Below, piece after piece: positions 1 to 9,345 of a stretch of 64,000 nt of DNA. Numbering within the stretch: position 1 is the first letter of the stretch; every line of letters starts with the position of its first letter. The position numbers and the translations under genes are program-made. A model generated the notes under the pieces. It was not told the origin of the DNA, made no database searches, and saw only the letters and a list, made by a program, of their open reading frames with translations. Where the stretch lies: the NCBI GenBank assembly GCA_963716095.1, contig CAVQSV010000023.1, positions 1 through 64,000 on the forward strand. The letters are read 5' to 3'. This DNA comes from Sva-07 sp963716095 (lineage in GTDB: Bacteria > Actinomycetota > Acidimicrobiia > Acidimicrobiales > Ilumatobacteraceae).

Positions 1-1380
1 CCGCTGACGCGGCCACCTCTCGGATCGAAGACCACCACGAACTCGTAGGTCGCGGTCGAGGAGATCCGGAACGGTCGGTGATCGACACGTCGACGCTGTA
101 CACCCCCGGCTCGGGGTACACGACCGTGCCGGTCGCAGTTCCCGAGGAGCCTGCCGTTGGCTCTGTGAGCCAGCACGTCGACTCCGACGTGGCCCCGGAG
201 CCTGCCGAGGTGGCGACACACGGAACGGCTACTGGTTCGCCCGTGAGGTCGGTGCCCCAGTCGAACTCCACCGTGTAGTCGTCGGCGGACAACTCCGAGT
301 CTTCGAACTCGATCGTGACCGTCGACTCGGTTCCGATCTGTTCCGGCGTGGTCGGCCCGACCACCGCCGTGATGGTCGGGGCCACTGCACTGGCGGTGAA
401 GACCCGCTCCACCGGAGCGGATGGTCCGGTGGTCGAGACGGCATCGTCGGCGACGACCGACAGGGTGTACTCGCCGGCAACAGCCGTGATGCGTTGCCCT
501 GAGGTGACCGTGATCGGCATCGCCGCCCGAGTCCGTGCTGAGCGTGCCGTCGCACGACACGAGGCTCGGATCCTGGCAGCTGAACGCAACTGTGAACGGC
601 GACCCGGCGACCACATCACCGGTCGGTGAGGTGATGACAACGTTGGGCGACACGTTCCCTGCGTCGATCTTGACGGTCCCGGCCGCCTGCAATGCGCTGC
701 CGGCGGACTCGACCACGAAGTTCCGGATGCCGTTGCCGGTGATCTGGAAGCTGGTGACGCCAGCGGCGAGAACGACCGGCGCCCCGCCGTCGAGCCGGTA
801 GAGAACGGACCGGACAGGGTCGACGTGATGTCGACCGTGACCGGGCCGACGTACCAGTCCGATCCCGAGTCCTGGTTGGTCGTGCGTGCGACAGCCTGCA
901 GGGCGGCGTCCTGTGGCGGCGGCGCCTCGCCTTGGCACGACGACACGAAGCCCGACGCCTTGTTGCTCATCACACGGACGTTGCCCGCCGTGTCGAAGAT
1001 CTGGACCAGGTACTGAGTGTCTCTGTGCACGAGAGGAGCAGATTGGTCCCGCCACTCCAACGGCCGTCATTCGACGGCGTCAGGTTGAACGAGTGCCAGA
1101 TCGCAGGAGCATTCTCGGTAGCGGACGCCAGGTTCTCGACCACGGCGACAACGACACCGGCGACGTCGACATCAGGCGTCGCCACGGTCACACTGAGGGC
1201 CCCCGCCGACACCGTCTGATTGACGCTGCTCACGGTCGGAGCAGTCCAGTCGTCTGACGGGCTGTACAGGGTCTGGATCGAGAGGTTCTCGTACAGCACC
1301 TGGTCGCCGGAACCATCGGGCTTGGTCGCCGTGAAGCGACCCGGTTGGATGGCAACGTACTCGTGGTAGACCGAACTCAG
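1..1380 (-). CDS. Giant protein, segment 8: Ig/PKD-like domains, truncated by window edge
   Basis: Several minus-strand frames together give typical extracellular sequence: YENLSIQTLYSPSDDWTAP, VSSVNQTVSAGALSVTVAT, then QIFDTAGNVRVMSN, an Ig-like domain with GVTSFQITGNG, and a PKD-like domain with TVEFDWGTDLTGEP and EPGVYSVDVSITD. Frame changes are needed near 1380, 1020, about 780, 510 and 80. The last readable stretch (YEFVVVFDPRGG) shows the protein goes on beyond base 1. These domains usually act as spacers or binding modules on secreted enzymes. Confidence 0.5.
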
Positions 1381-4300
1381 TGTCGGCCTCGCTCACGCCG
1401 AGCGGCGAGATCGGGAACACGGCATCGATCGGGTCGGTCTCCGGTTCAACAGCGCCGCGGTTGATCGTCGGCGTGTTGTACACGGGATCGATGAGGCTGC
1501 CATCGGCGGTGTACGCAACGCCGCCGAGCAGGAGGGCCCCGTGGAGGCGGTCCTCCGGAGTCCCGTCGTCGTCGGTGTCCGGCCCGGTGGCGTCGACCGA
1601 GACGATCGGCTGCAGCGGTTGGCCGCTCGGCGCGTACGACTGTCCGTCGATCTCGAAGACCGTGCCCCGATCGCGCTCCTCACGGTCGATGTCGAACTCA
1701 GGGTTGAGCGTTGCGGTCCGCAGATCGGTGATGTCGGTATCCGGCGAGCGAGAGGCGTTCCGGAGCGCTCGGAGGAGCGGGCGGATTCGCGAACGTCAGG
1801 CGTGCTGAACGGCAGACCGTAGAGGATCGCCTGCTGCAGCGACTTCTCGTCGTAGACGCTGATGGCCGACAGCGGCGCCAGGTACTCGTTCTTGGCCAGC
1901 GTGAGCGCCTCCCCGATCGTGTAGTTCCCGTCGAGTCGGGAGGCGAACGTGCTCAGGAGACGCTCGGTGAGCTGGATGCTGTCGGTCGAGCCGTAGCCGA
2001 ATCCGGATTGCGCGATGTAGGCAGATGCCCCGGCACCGGCAAACGACTCGGCCCAGCTGGCGCCAAGAGCGTTGGGGATGAACTCGTCAGCCGTCAGGCC
2101 CGAGTGGCAACCGACCGTGAACAGCAACGAGCCCGTGAAGTCGGTCGGCCCAATGGCCTCGACGAACAATGCATCGTCCTCGTCGCTCGTCGCGGAGCCG
2201 AGCGCCGACTGGGTGCCCTGGTGGCTGAAGTGACCGTTGATGACCCCGATGCCCGGTGTCGAGTCGTCCTGCGGGAAGAACTTGGCGGCGAGCTCGGGTG
2301 CGGTCCAATCCTCGCGAATGAGATCGACGTCGACCGGAACCTGGACCGGTCCGACGAAGCGGCCGTCCGGCCCGAGCCGGTCAGCGATCTCCTCGGAGGA
2401 GTCGGCGAGGAAGTCGTACCCGGCGACCGTCGCAGAGTCGACACGGATGGTGCCCCTGCGATCGACGAACGTCCGGAGCTGACCGATGATCTGGTCCGGG
2501 TCCTCCACCAGTCGACCGACCGACTTCTCGGCCACGTACAGGGCCCGGTCGTTCACGAGTGTCGGGCTCGTGTCGACGAACGGGTCGTCCGAGAAGAAGG
2601 TGCCGGCCTGCAGCGCTGCGTAGAGCGGGCTGGAGGTCTCGTCGGCGAAGGTCGAGGCGTAGCTCTGCTCGTTGCCGATCAGCGTGCGATCTGCGATGCG
2701 GGCGAACGGGATGATCCGGTCGCTGCCGACGAGCACGACGTTCTCGATGCCGGGGTTGGCGTCGTAGACGTCGCTGAGCACGTCGATGGTCTCGCGAACG
2801 ACATCGTTGGCGAGACCGATCTCGCACGGTGCGTCGTCCCACGCCGAGTACGCGAGGCCCAACTGCGCTTCCGCTCCGAGGTCGAGCACGCCGGCGCTCA
2901 ATCCGAGGTCAGCAAGATCGCCGCCGAGGGCGAAGTTGAGGTTGAGCGCCTGGATCTCGGCGACGAGGCGATCAGCCTCGACATCGCCGTACTGGCGGGC
3001 GAACCGGTCGTGGTTGATGACGAACAGCGTGTCGATGTCACCCGGAAGCGGCGCGAGGGTCGGCGCCGTCCCGCTCGGGTTGGGGAACACCGTCGCCGTC
3101 GAGCAGACGGGCGGCGCGACCACCGGAGCGTCGGAGAGCAGCCGGAGTGCGTAGGGCACGTCGCTGAAGTTGCCGTCGTAGGGACTGACCACGAGGTAGT
3201 AGCGACCCGTGACGAACGTCGGCACCGGGGCGAGGCTCTCCGAGTTCGTGCCACGACTGGTCGATCGAGCGATCACGGACAGAGGACTCGGCGGCTGGTA
3301 CTGACCGGCGTCGCTCAAGGTCGACGACGTCGCCCCACCGAGGATCGAGGCATCGGCATCGCCGACCGAATCACGTGTGCGTCCGCTCGTCGCCGACAGC
3401 GGCGTCGTGCTGGGGCCGATGATCGTGAGGTCGTAGTCGGCGGGCAAGTTCTCCACAGGACTCCGCCGATGCGTTGTCCTGGTGTGTCCACGTCGAAGGC
3501 GAAGACGTCGACATCGGTCGCGTTGGAGATCTGCGACAGAACGATCTGGTCGGTCTCGATCAGGGCTTGGACGTCGGCTTGCGACGGGGTGTCATCGGTT
3601 CGAGAGCCTCGCGGTACTCGACTGCGGCGGAATCGAAGGCGAACAGATCGACGCTGGCCACCTGGGCCGTGGCGGCCGTCACCAGAGTTCCGACCCGCTC
3701 GGACGAACGCGTGTCGAACTGCAGGGTGTAGGTCGTGGCTCCGGGAGCAGGTCCTGGCTGATCTGCCAGATCAACGTGTCGCCGAACGTGGTGGGTTCGA
3801 GTTCGGCGAGCTCGTTCTCGTCGAGGTCGAAGCCGGCGATCGCTGCGGAACCCGGGACGTACCGGCTCCCCTCGGGCAGCGTGACGACGATCCGGGCGCT
3901 CTGCGGACGGTTGCCGCCCTCTCTACCGTGATGTCGACGTCGAACTGCACCGTCGCCCCGGGTCGCGTAGTCGGCGAGGTCGATCGCGGTCGAGATCGAT
4001 CTCCTCGGTTCGCTGATCGGCGATCGGCGAGCGGCGCGGAGGAATTCGCCCAGGGTGATGCCCGTGAAGGCCCCGACCACGCTGTCGACGGTGAACAGCT
4101 CGGCGCCGGGCACAGGATCCGTACCGGCACTGCCGACGATGTCGCCCCACAGCAGGCCCTCGAGCCGCGATGCGGTCGGGTAGTCGGGATCACCCGCGAG
4201 AACCGACCCGATCGTGGTCGACGCTACCGTCACGATGCTCAACGGTGCATCGGCCGACGTGCGGAGGTGTTCGAGACGGAATGGGCGCAGGAGCGGCCAG

Positions 4301-7300
4301 ATGTCGCCGACCGTGAAGATCAGGCGCGGCGTCGACGAGCGTCGAGACCGCGAGCGTGTCGACCCAGAGTTCTCCGTCGAAGAGACCGTCCTTGTCGGTG
4401 CCGTCGGGGTTGACGAGCGGGATCTTTCCGGTGAGGTCACCGACCTGCAGCGTGCTCGTTGCCGCCCAGTTGGCGACGGCTGCTTCGAGGTCCTGGAGGT
4501 CGAGGCCGGTGGCGAGACCCGCGAAGTCGACGAGACGCCACCCACTGAAGATGAGCCGTTCGTCAGCGATCGTGGCCTGGTCGTAGGCCGAGAACAGCTC
4601 GATCGGGATGCCGTCGGGAGCGAACCCCGCATCGGCGGCTTCGCCGAGCGTCAGCGGGAGAGCGGCGCTGAAGGCACGGAGCGCTTCCTCGGTGAAGATC
4701 GCGTTGGCGCCGACGAGGTCGGCCAGACGAAGACCGAAAAGGCCGGTTGGACGTCGGCCAGGGTCAGGTCGGCGGGGAAGCGCCCTGCCGGCATCGAGGC
4801 CCTCGCCGAGCGTGAACCCGTTGGGCTGACGGCAGTCGATGACATTGCAGTCGAACACCGGGGTGTCGTCAACATCGACCCATCCGACGAAGGGTTCCAG
4901 CGGGAGGCCGAAGACGAGGTTCGAGGGGTCGAGGTCGGAGAGTCGGTAGCTGCCGAGTGGCTGGCCACCGACGTCGCCGTCGAGTGGGATCGCGGTGATC
5001 GGAGCGCTGAGGCCGAGTTCCGACAGCGGCGATGCACGGAACGGCGATGCGCGGAACGGACTCGAATCGAGTGGGCTCGCCCGGAACGGGCTGGCACGGA
5101 ACGGCGACGCGCCGAACGGCGACACACCGAACTCCGATGCTCGGAACGGCGACGCCGCAAACGGGCTGGCACGGAACGGGCTGGCTCGGAACGGCGACGC
5201 CCGGAACGGACTCACGCCAAATGTCGAGGCGGCGAGGGGCTTGCACGGGAACGGGCTGGCACGGAACGGCGACGCACGGAACGGCGTCGACCCGATTCGG
5301 AAGCTCGGAACGGCGATGCCGCAAACGGGCTGGCACGGACGGGGTGCCGGAATGGCGACGCCCGGAACGGGCTGGCGCGGAACGGGCTCGCCCCGATCGA
5401 GGAGGCCGCAAAGGGAGCGGCACCGAACGGGCTCGCGGCAAACGGGCTCGCGGCAAACGGCGCCGCTCCGAACTCGGCTTCGCCGCCGAGGAGTTCGATG
5501 AGTCGATAGTCGCCCAGTGCTCGTCCGTTCGGCAGGATGATCTCGTCGAGCGGGACCGAGAGCAGGGGCGTGTTGAGGCCGAGGTCGCTGACCGGAATTC
5601 CCGCGATCGCTGACTCCAGTGGCGCCTCGTTGGTCACGAGCAGGCTTGCACCCGCTGCCGGGGCCACCCACGAGTAGTCGGCCAGTGGCGAGTCGGGCTG
5701 GAATTCGAGATCGAGAACCGAGACGTTGTCGGAGCTGTCGAGATCGACGTCCTCCGGCGAGAGCGTGCCGAGCGGGGCCGCTTGGCCGAGTTCTCCCAGC
5801 GTGACGTCCTGGAACACGGCCGGTACGTCCACAGTCGACGGGGAGACCACGGCAGACTCTTCGACGGCACGAGCGGCTGCGATGCCAGCGGAACAGCGCC
5901 GATGTTGAGTTCGCCGAGCTGGGTCGATCCGATCGGAGTGCCCGTGAGGCCGGTGGCACCGTCGATGAGGGCTCCGAGGAAGTCGGCCTGCTCCACGTCG
6001 ACTCCGGCGAAGCTCAGCACCGGCAGGGTGAGCGGCTCGGGACCGAAGTCGCTGGCGCAGTCGAGGCCCGTGTCCCTGACGAGGTCACACCAGAACGCAG
6101 TGGCGTCGCCCGCCCCAGGCACGGGGAGCTGCGTGACCGGTACGCCGGCCAACAGCGCTGCGTACGTCGAGATCGAGCCGAGCGTGCTGGCCTGCAGGCC
6201 GAGGTCCCCGAGAGTGACGGTGGCAAGCGCCGGACGGAAAGCCGGGTCCGTGTACACGTCGAGCAGCGTGATCGTCTGCTCCACGAGGAGCGGTCCGCCG
6301 GGCCGCAGCTTCGCCGACCAGCCTCCGTCGAGCGGGATATCGGAGAGCAAGATGGTGTCCAGCAGGCCACGGGTGACCGGCGCGGTGTCGAGCGCGAGCT
6401 CTTCGAGGGTCACGTTGGAAACCGGGGTCGACTCCACGGTGTCGGAGCGCAGGTCGATCGTCTGGAGATCGGCTCGGGCGGATCCGCGGTCGGGCCGCCG
6501 TATCCCTGGAACACCGACGCGGGGAGGCTGGAGATGTCGATGGCGTCGACGCCGACCTCGGGTCGAGTCGGTCGACGACGTGATGTCGAGCGACAGACCC
6601 GTGGCGGGATCGTCGGCGGGACCGGCTCAGGAACCTGCAACGAGTAGACGCTGCCGGAGTTCGGTGGCGGATCGTCACCCGGTGCGCCGGCGATCACCGT
6701 GAGCCCCTCGAGTTCGAGCCCGAAGCCGATGCGATCGCCGAACTGACGACCGACCGGGACGAACTGCGAGGTCGAGGACGTCCCGAAACCAGCACCGGAA
6801 TCCTGGAAGATCTCGATCTGGCTCCCGTCTCCGGGGCGCCGGTAGATGAGCGTTCCACCCTCGATGTCGACGTAGTCGTTCGGACCACGGTTCACACCAA
6901 CGTCGAGGTTGTCACGAACACTCCAGCCCGACGTTGCCGGGCCCTCCAGCGGAATGTCGATCGTACGAACGGTCAAGGGGGCGCCCGTGCCCGACCCGGC
7001 GAGACCGGCGGCGGCGATCACGTTGCCGTCGATGGCGACAGCGGTTCCGACGGCGTCGGCGGCGAGCCAGTCGACACCCGCCGTCACCTTCTCGGCGGGA
7101 TCGAATCTGCCCTCGGTCTCCTGCCAGATGTGGACGGCGCCGGCGTTCTGACCGGTCTCGTTGTCGTCGCCCGGCGCACCGGCCACGATGAACGAACCCG
7201 CCCCTGAACTTGTGGCGTCGATCGAGTATCCGAGCGCATCGCCGGCGCCCGTCGTCGGGTCGGAGCCGGGATCCGCCTGCAACAATGCAGGTGGATTCCA

Positions 7301-9119
7301 CGATTCACCGAAGGCCGTGATGTACCCAGCGCCCGCCGGCCTGTGCCAGCTTCCGGGGCTCCGATCACGAGGCTGTCGCCGAGCCGGCGGCGACGCTGAA
7401 GGCGTCGGGTGCCGGTGCTGCTCCAAGCGTGGCTGCCGAGATCGGATCGCCGACCTGCAACCAGCCGGAGTCACCGCGTTCGAACACCCAGACCCGCCCG
7501 GGTTCCTGGAGGCCGCTCACGCGGTCGGACTCACCGACAGCGAGGCGGTTGCCGTTCAATGCCAGGGAGTCACCGAATGCCCCGCCCGCCTCCGGGGCCG
7601 GGGAGGTGACGACGTCGCGGAGGCCCCAGACCCCGTCCTCGCCACGCACGTAGACGTAGACCTTGCCGGCGCGATCGATCCCGCCGACCTCGGCGAACGG
7701 TGCCGAGGCGACCATGCGATCGCCGTCGATGTCGACCGCCCAACCGAACTCATCACCGGCGAGATCCGTGGCGGTTACCGACACCTGAGCACACTGCAAC
7801 CCGATGGCGTCGATGTCGTCGCCCGTCCTGCCTTGCAAACCGCTCGCGAACGAAGCGATGCAGGCGACCGGTGCTGCCAGCGACCCGCCGGAGCCACCGA
7901 GGGGTCCAACGCTCGACGTGGACTCACCAACCGTCCCATCGGGACTCACGGTGTTGCACGCCAGCACCACATTGTCGACGAGGGTCCCGGCGTTGCCGGA
8001 CAGCCCCGTGACGGCCGAGCCATCCGCACAGTTCCCGACCAGCGGCGGTTCCAACGGCGGCACGAGCCCCGCTGGACCGATGCGATCACCGAGTTCGGGG
8101 CCGGTCAGGATGTCGCCGGTGAGTGCGACAGTGCCCTCGAGGAGTTCGACCTGGCGACACTGCGGGATCGCACTGCGCAGCCAGTTGCCGGCCCGAGATG
8201 TCTGATAGACGGACAGGCCGGTGAGTAGCGTGCCCGCCGGACACGGAGCGACGCGTTCGCCCCCGCCACCGGTTCCGAGTCGGCCGCTGTCGGTGACCTG
8301 GGTGATGTCGAGGATCGGCGCGTCGGCTTCGACGCGGATCAGCTGCGCGTCGGTGATGATCGGGTCGATCGTGACCGGGTACCGGGCTCCGGTGGTGTCG
8401 ACGCGCAGTTCGATGGCGCCGTCGGCGACCGCCATCTCCGCGGGGAGGTCGGTTCCATAGGAATCGAATGCGAAGAGCCCGCGGTACCAGAGTGTGCTGC
8501 CGTCGGCGCGCTCGATCTCGATCGTGTCGGCGTCGACGAGTGTCGGCGTGCCCATCGCAACCTCGACGGTCACGGTGAGGTCATCGGAAGCGGCCACGGG
8601 TTCGTCGACCGTGTAACCGTGCTCGACGCCTTCGGACACCGGGCGATACCACTCGGTGACGTCGCCCCAGTCGTAGGACACTTCCTCGTTCGACTGCTCG
8701 ATCACAACATCGTCGACGAGCGCCGTGAGATCGAGGTCACCGATCGTGGAGGTCGCCAACTCGACGGTGGGCTCGTCTCGGCCGGTGGTGACAGCAGCAG
8801 CACCATCGAGCAGTGTGACCGCCATCGACCCGCTCGGCAGAACGGCAGACGTCACCGGGGCTTCACTGACGGCCGCCGTCGTCGACTCGCTCACCGACGA
8901 CAGCCCATCGCCGGGCGTCGGGTCGACATCCTCGACGGGCGACGTCGTCGTGACGCTGTGCTCGATTCGTTCGGCGACCATGACAGCGGTCAAGGCCAAC
9001 ACGGCGGCCACGACGACCCCCAGCACGCTCGACCGTTGGGCGGGCCCACCGGTGCCGGAGCGGCGAGTGAACACCGTCTCGTTCTCCAACGCTGCGTTGC
9101 GACTCATCACCTGTGTCAT
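1..9119 (-). CDS. Giant modular surface protein with C25-type peptidase domain (frame broken, 3' end outside window)
   Basis: Successive minus-strand frames join into one continuous extracellular protein of about 3,000 residues. The start chosen is ATG at 9119 (MTQVMSRN), preceded by GGGGATGGGGAT. A membrane segment at residues about 30-50 (VLGVVVAAVLALTAVMVAER) anchors it. In order come beta-rich sequence ending in a PVTIDPI motif, FG-GAP-like repeats, TLG(D/E)L-type units, a pentapeptide-like array, more TLGEL units, a PPC-like domain, a gingipain-like peptidase and Ig/PKD-like domains. Translation near the left edge gives YEFVVVFDP, so the gene continues past base 1. At least ten frame changes interrupt it (near 7380, 7345, 6470, 5850, 5310, 4335, 3750, 3610, 3455, 1780, 1020, 510 and 80). 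Meaningful sequence resumes in another frame each time, which suggests base-call errors more than decay. Two or three adjacent genes remain possible. Confidence 0.6.
1393..3456 (-). CDS. Giant protein, segment 7: PPC-like domain and gingipain-like (C25) cysteine peptidase
   Basis: The frame opens inside a PPC-like domain (LPADYDLTIIGP, then RYYLVVSPYDG). From residue about 135 it reads as a peptidase of clan CD, family C25: LFVINHDRF, a VVLVGSDRIIPFARI motif, YVAEKSVGRL, then VINGHFSHQG with candidate catalytic His409, and LLFTVGCHSGL with candidate catalytic Cys450 (codon 2107-2109). The 41-residue His-Cys spacing suits a caspase-like fold. Tail motifs are GASAYIAQSGFGYG and YGLPFSTPDV. Good sequence in this frame ends near 1790; the Arg/Ser-rich remainder is out of frame. 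The likely role is an extracellular or cell-surface protease, possibly acting on its own polypeptide. Confidence 0.65.
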   Translation of the reverse strand: MENLPADYDLTIIGPSTTPLSATSGRTRDSVGDADASILGGATSSTLSDAGQYQPPSPLSVIARSTSRGTNSESLAPVPTFVTGRYYLVVSPYDGNFSDVPYALRLLSDAPVVAPPVCSTATVFPNPSGTAPTLAPLPGDIDTLFVINHDRFARQYGDVEADRLVAEIQALNLNFALGGDLADLGLSAGVLDLGAEAQLGLAYSAWDDAPCEIGLANDVVRETIDVLSDVYDANPGIENVVLVGSDRIIPFARIADRTLIGNEQSYASTFADETSSPLYAALQAGTFFSDDPFVDTSPTLVNDRALYVAEKSVGRLVEDPDQIIGQLRTFVDRRGTIRVDSATVAGYDFLADSSEEIADRLGPDGRFVGPVQVPVDVDLIREDWTAPELAAKFFPQDDSTPGIGVINGHFSHQGTQSALGSATSDEDDALFVEAIGPTDFTGSLLFTVGCHSGLTADEFIPNALGASWAESFAGAGASAYIAQSGFGYGSTDSIQLTERLLSTFASRLDGNYTIGEALTLAKNEYLAPLSAISVYDEKSLQQAILYGLPFSTPDVRESARSSERSGTPLARRIPTSPICGPQRSTLSSTSTVRSAIGARSSRSTDSRTRRAANRCSRSSRSTPPGRTPTTTGLRRTASTGPSCSAALRTPPMAASSIPCTTRRRSTAALLNRRPTRSMPCSRSRRSA
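3679..4345 (-). CDS. Giant protein, segment 6: last TLGEL units and beta domain
   Basis: The frame begins with LIFTVGDIWPLLRPF and includes ITLGEFLRAA. It then passes to a beta-sandwich-like stretch with ARIVVTLPEGSRYVPG and DTLIWQISQDLLP. The phrase VTLPEGSRYVPG resembles conserved repeat domains of surface proteins (DUF11-like), a tentative reading. Near 3960-3900 and 3750 the frame looks disturbed again. Downstream, other frames give a PPC-like domain (DVDVFAFDVDTPGQ) leading into the peptidase segment. Confidence 0.4.
4190..5310 (-). CDS. Giant protein, segment 5: second half of RASPF array and TLGEL units
   Basis: From about 5310 the array continues with repeated S-P-F-R-A steps, including STPFRASPFRASPF, and ends with PLSELGLS near 5000. 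TLGEL-type units resume: LGSYRLSDLDPSNLVFG, FTLGEGLDAG, LTLGEAADAGFA and LQVGDLTGKIPL. A WVDVDDTPVFDCNVIDC stretch has two cysteines that could form a disulfide outside the cell. The frame fails near 4335, where FTVGDIWPLLRPF continues in another frame. Sequence of this frame upstream of 5310 is a shadow. Confidence 0.5.
5029..5466 (-). repeat. Tandem 15-bp coding repeats (pentapeptide-like RASPF array)
   Basis: On the plus strand the units read roughly cggaacggcgacgca or cggaacgggctggca, repeated about 28 times with variation. On the coding (minus) strand each is one A-S-P-F-R step. The repeat is in phase with codons apart from one frame break near 5310. Phe every fifth residue recalls pentapeptide-repeat proteins, although Pro before the central Phe is not the usual Asp or Asn. 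Confidence 0.75.
5212..5850 (-). CDS. Giant protein, segment 4: TLGEL units and first half of RASPF array
   Basis: The frame opens with FQDVTLGELGQAAPLG, then IPVSDLGLNTPLLSVPL and ALGDYRLIELLGG, the same unit type as the previous segment. From about 5465 down it becomes a pentapeptide-like array (AAPFAASPFAASPF and so on). Near 5310 a frame change sends the array into the next segment. The final tail of this frame (Arg-rich) is not authentic protein. Confidence 0.5.
   Translation of the reverse strand: MVSPSTVDVPAVFQDVTLGELGQAAPLGTLSPEDVDLDSSDNVSVLDLEFQPDSPLADYSWVAPAAGASLLVTNEAPLESAIAGIPVSDLGLNTPLLSVPLDEIILPNGRALGDYRLIELLGGEAEFGAAPFAASPFAASPFGAAPFAASSIGASPFRASPFRASPFRHPVRASPFAASPFRASESGRRRSVRRRSVPARSRASPSPPRHLA
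5634..6437 (-). CDS. Giant protein, segment 3: TLG(D/E)L repeat units
   Basis: This frame carries the first block of a recurring unit with the core V-T-L-x-(D/E)-L followed by short Leu/Val/Pro-rich stretches. Examples are VTLEELALDTAPV, VTLGDLGLQASTLGS and TQLGELNIGAVPLAS. Between units are LLSDIPLDGGW and GVPVTQLPVPGA. The spacing of Leu and Pro resembles a beta-solenoid or leucine-rich-like repeat, but I recognise no named family. Beyond about 5850 the protein moves to another frame. Confidence 0.5.
   Translation of the reverse strand: MESTPVSNVTLEELALDTAPVTRGLLDTILLSDIPLDGGWSAKLRPGGPLLVEQTITLLDVYTDPAFRPALATVTLGDLGLQASTLGSISTYAALLAGVPVTQLPVPGAGDATAFWCDLVRDTGLDCASDFGPEPLTLPVLSFAGVDVEQADFLGALIDGATGLTGTPIGSTQLGELNIGAVPLASQPLVPSKSLPWSPRRLWTYRPCSRTSRWENSAKRPRSARSRRRTSISTAPTTSRFSISNSSPTRHWPTTRGWPRQRVQACS
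6410..7345 (-). CDS. Giant protein, segment 2: further FG-GAP-like repeats
   Basis: This open frame continues the beta-propeller-like repeats. Units include YITAFGESW, LGYSIDATSSGAGSFIVAGAPGDD and IGFGLELEGLTVIAGAPGDD-type sequence, each with the Ala-Gly-Ala-Pro-Gly-Asp-Asp loop typical of FG-GAP repeats. The domain ends about 6600 and changes to sequence with IDISSLPASVF, the start of the TLGEL region. The frame breaks near 6470. The likely role is a calcium-stabilised propeller for binding or adhesion; that role is inferred from the fold family. Confidence 0.55.
   Translation of the reverse strand, partial: HRPAGAGYITAFGESWNPPALLQADPGSDPTTGAGDALGYSIDATSSGAGSFIVAGAPGDDNETGQNAGAVHIWQETEGRFDPAEKVTAGVDWLAADAVGTAVAIDGNVIAAAGLAGSGTGAPLTVRTIDIPLEGPATSGWSVRDNLDVGVNRGPNDYVDIEGGTLIYRRPGDGSQIEIFQDSGAGFGTSSTSQFVPVGRQFGDRIGFGLELEGLTVIAGAPGDDPPPNSGSVYSLQVPEPVPPTIPPRVCRSTSRRRPTRPEVGVDAIDISSLPASVFQGYGGPTADPPEPISRRSTCAPTPWSRPRFPT
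7365..9119 (-). CDS. Giant protein, N-terminal segment: membrane anchor plus FG-GAP-like repeats
   Basis: This frame stays open for about 585 codons. A basic N-terminus precedes a hydrophobic helix and then a Ser/Thr-rich linker (residues about 60-110). Next comes a beta-rich domain ending in RYPVTIDPIITD, a motif I associate with the region before FG-GAP repeats in bacterial surface proteins. FG-GAP/integrin-alpha-like units follow, with FGWAVDIDGDRMVASAP and FGDSLALNGNRLAVG. A stop near 7365 comes from a frame change, because the next unit (GDSLVIGAPEAG) continues in another frame. The gene starts 226 bp downstream of the ABC ATPase gene on the same strand. Confidence 0.65.
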   Translation of the reverse strand: MTQVMSRNAALENETVFTRRSGTGGPAQRSSVLGVVVAAVLALTAVMVAERIEHSVTTTSPVEDVDPTPGDGLSSVSESTTAAVSEAPVTSAVLPSGSMAVTLLDGAAAVTTGRDEPTVELATSTIGDLDLTALVDDVVIEQSNEEVSYDWGDVTEWYRPVSEGVEHGYTVDEPVAASDDLTVTVEVAMGTPTLVDADTIEIERADGSTLWYRGLFAFDSYGTDLPAEMAVADGAIELRVDTTGARYPVTIDPIITDAQLIRVEADAPILDITQVTDSGRLGTGGGGERVAPCPAGTLLTGLSVYQTSRAGNWLRSAIPQCRQVELLEGTVALTGDILTGPELGDRIGPAGLVPPLEPPLVGNCADGSAVTGLSGNAGTLVDNVVLACNTVSPDGTVGESTSSVGPLGGSGGSLAAPVACIASFASGLQGRTGDDIDAIGLQCAQVSVTATDLAGDEFGWAVDIDGDRMVASAPFAEVGGIDRAGKVYVYVRGEDGVWGLRDVVTSPAPEAGGAFGDSLALNGNRLAVGESDRVSGLQEPGRVWVFERGDSGWLQVGDPISAATLGAAPAPDAFSVAAGSATAS

Positions 9120-9345
9120 CGAGATCCCCATCCCCTCAGCGGCACACGGTTCCGTCACGCCAAGAGACAGACGTTTAACACCATTCCCCACGCCCGCGCC
9201 AGCGAATCCCGATGAACTGGCCGCGACGTGCCCGATGTCTCGGCCGAATGCGGCGGTGAGCGTTGACCACACCACACACAGTGTGCTGCCGGCGGGGTCC
9301 GAGAGGATTCGTTGATCAAGCTCGTCGGCCCGAGCCACCCGCGAA

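Noticed and set aside
2008..4413. A plus-strand frame of 801 codons
   Set aside because: It is the mirror of the peptidase segment. Its composition is Arg/Asp/Glu-rich with no motif, while the minus strand has clear C25 motifs.
5029..5466. Possible CRISPR array
   Set aside because: Units are about 15 bp with no unique spacers and are in codon phase, so this is a coding repeat.
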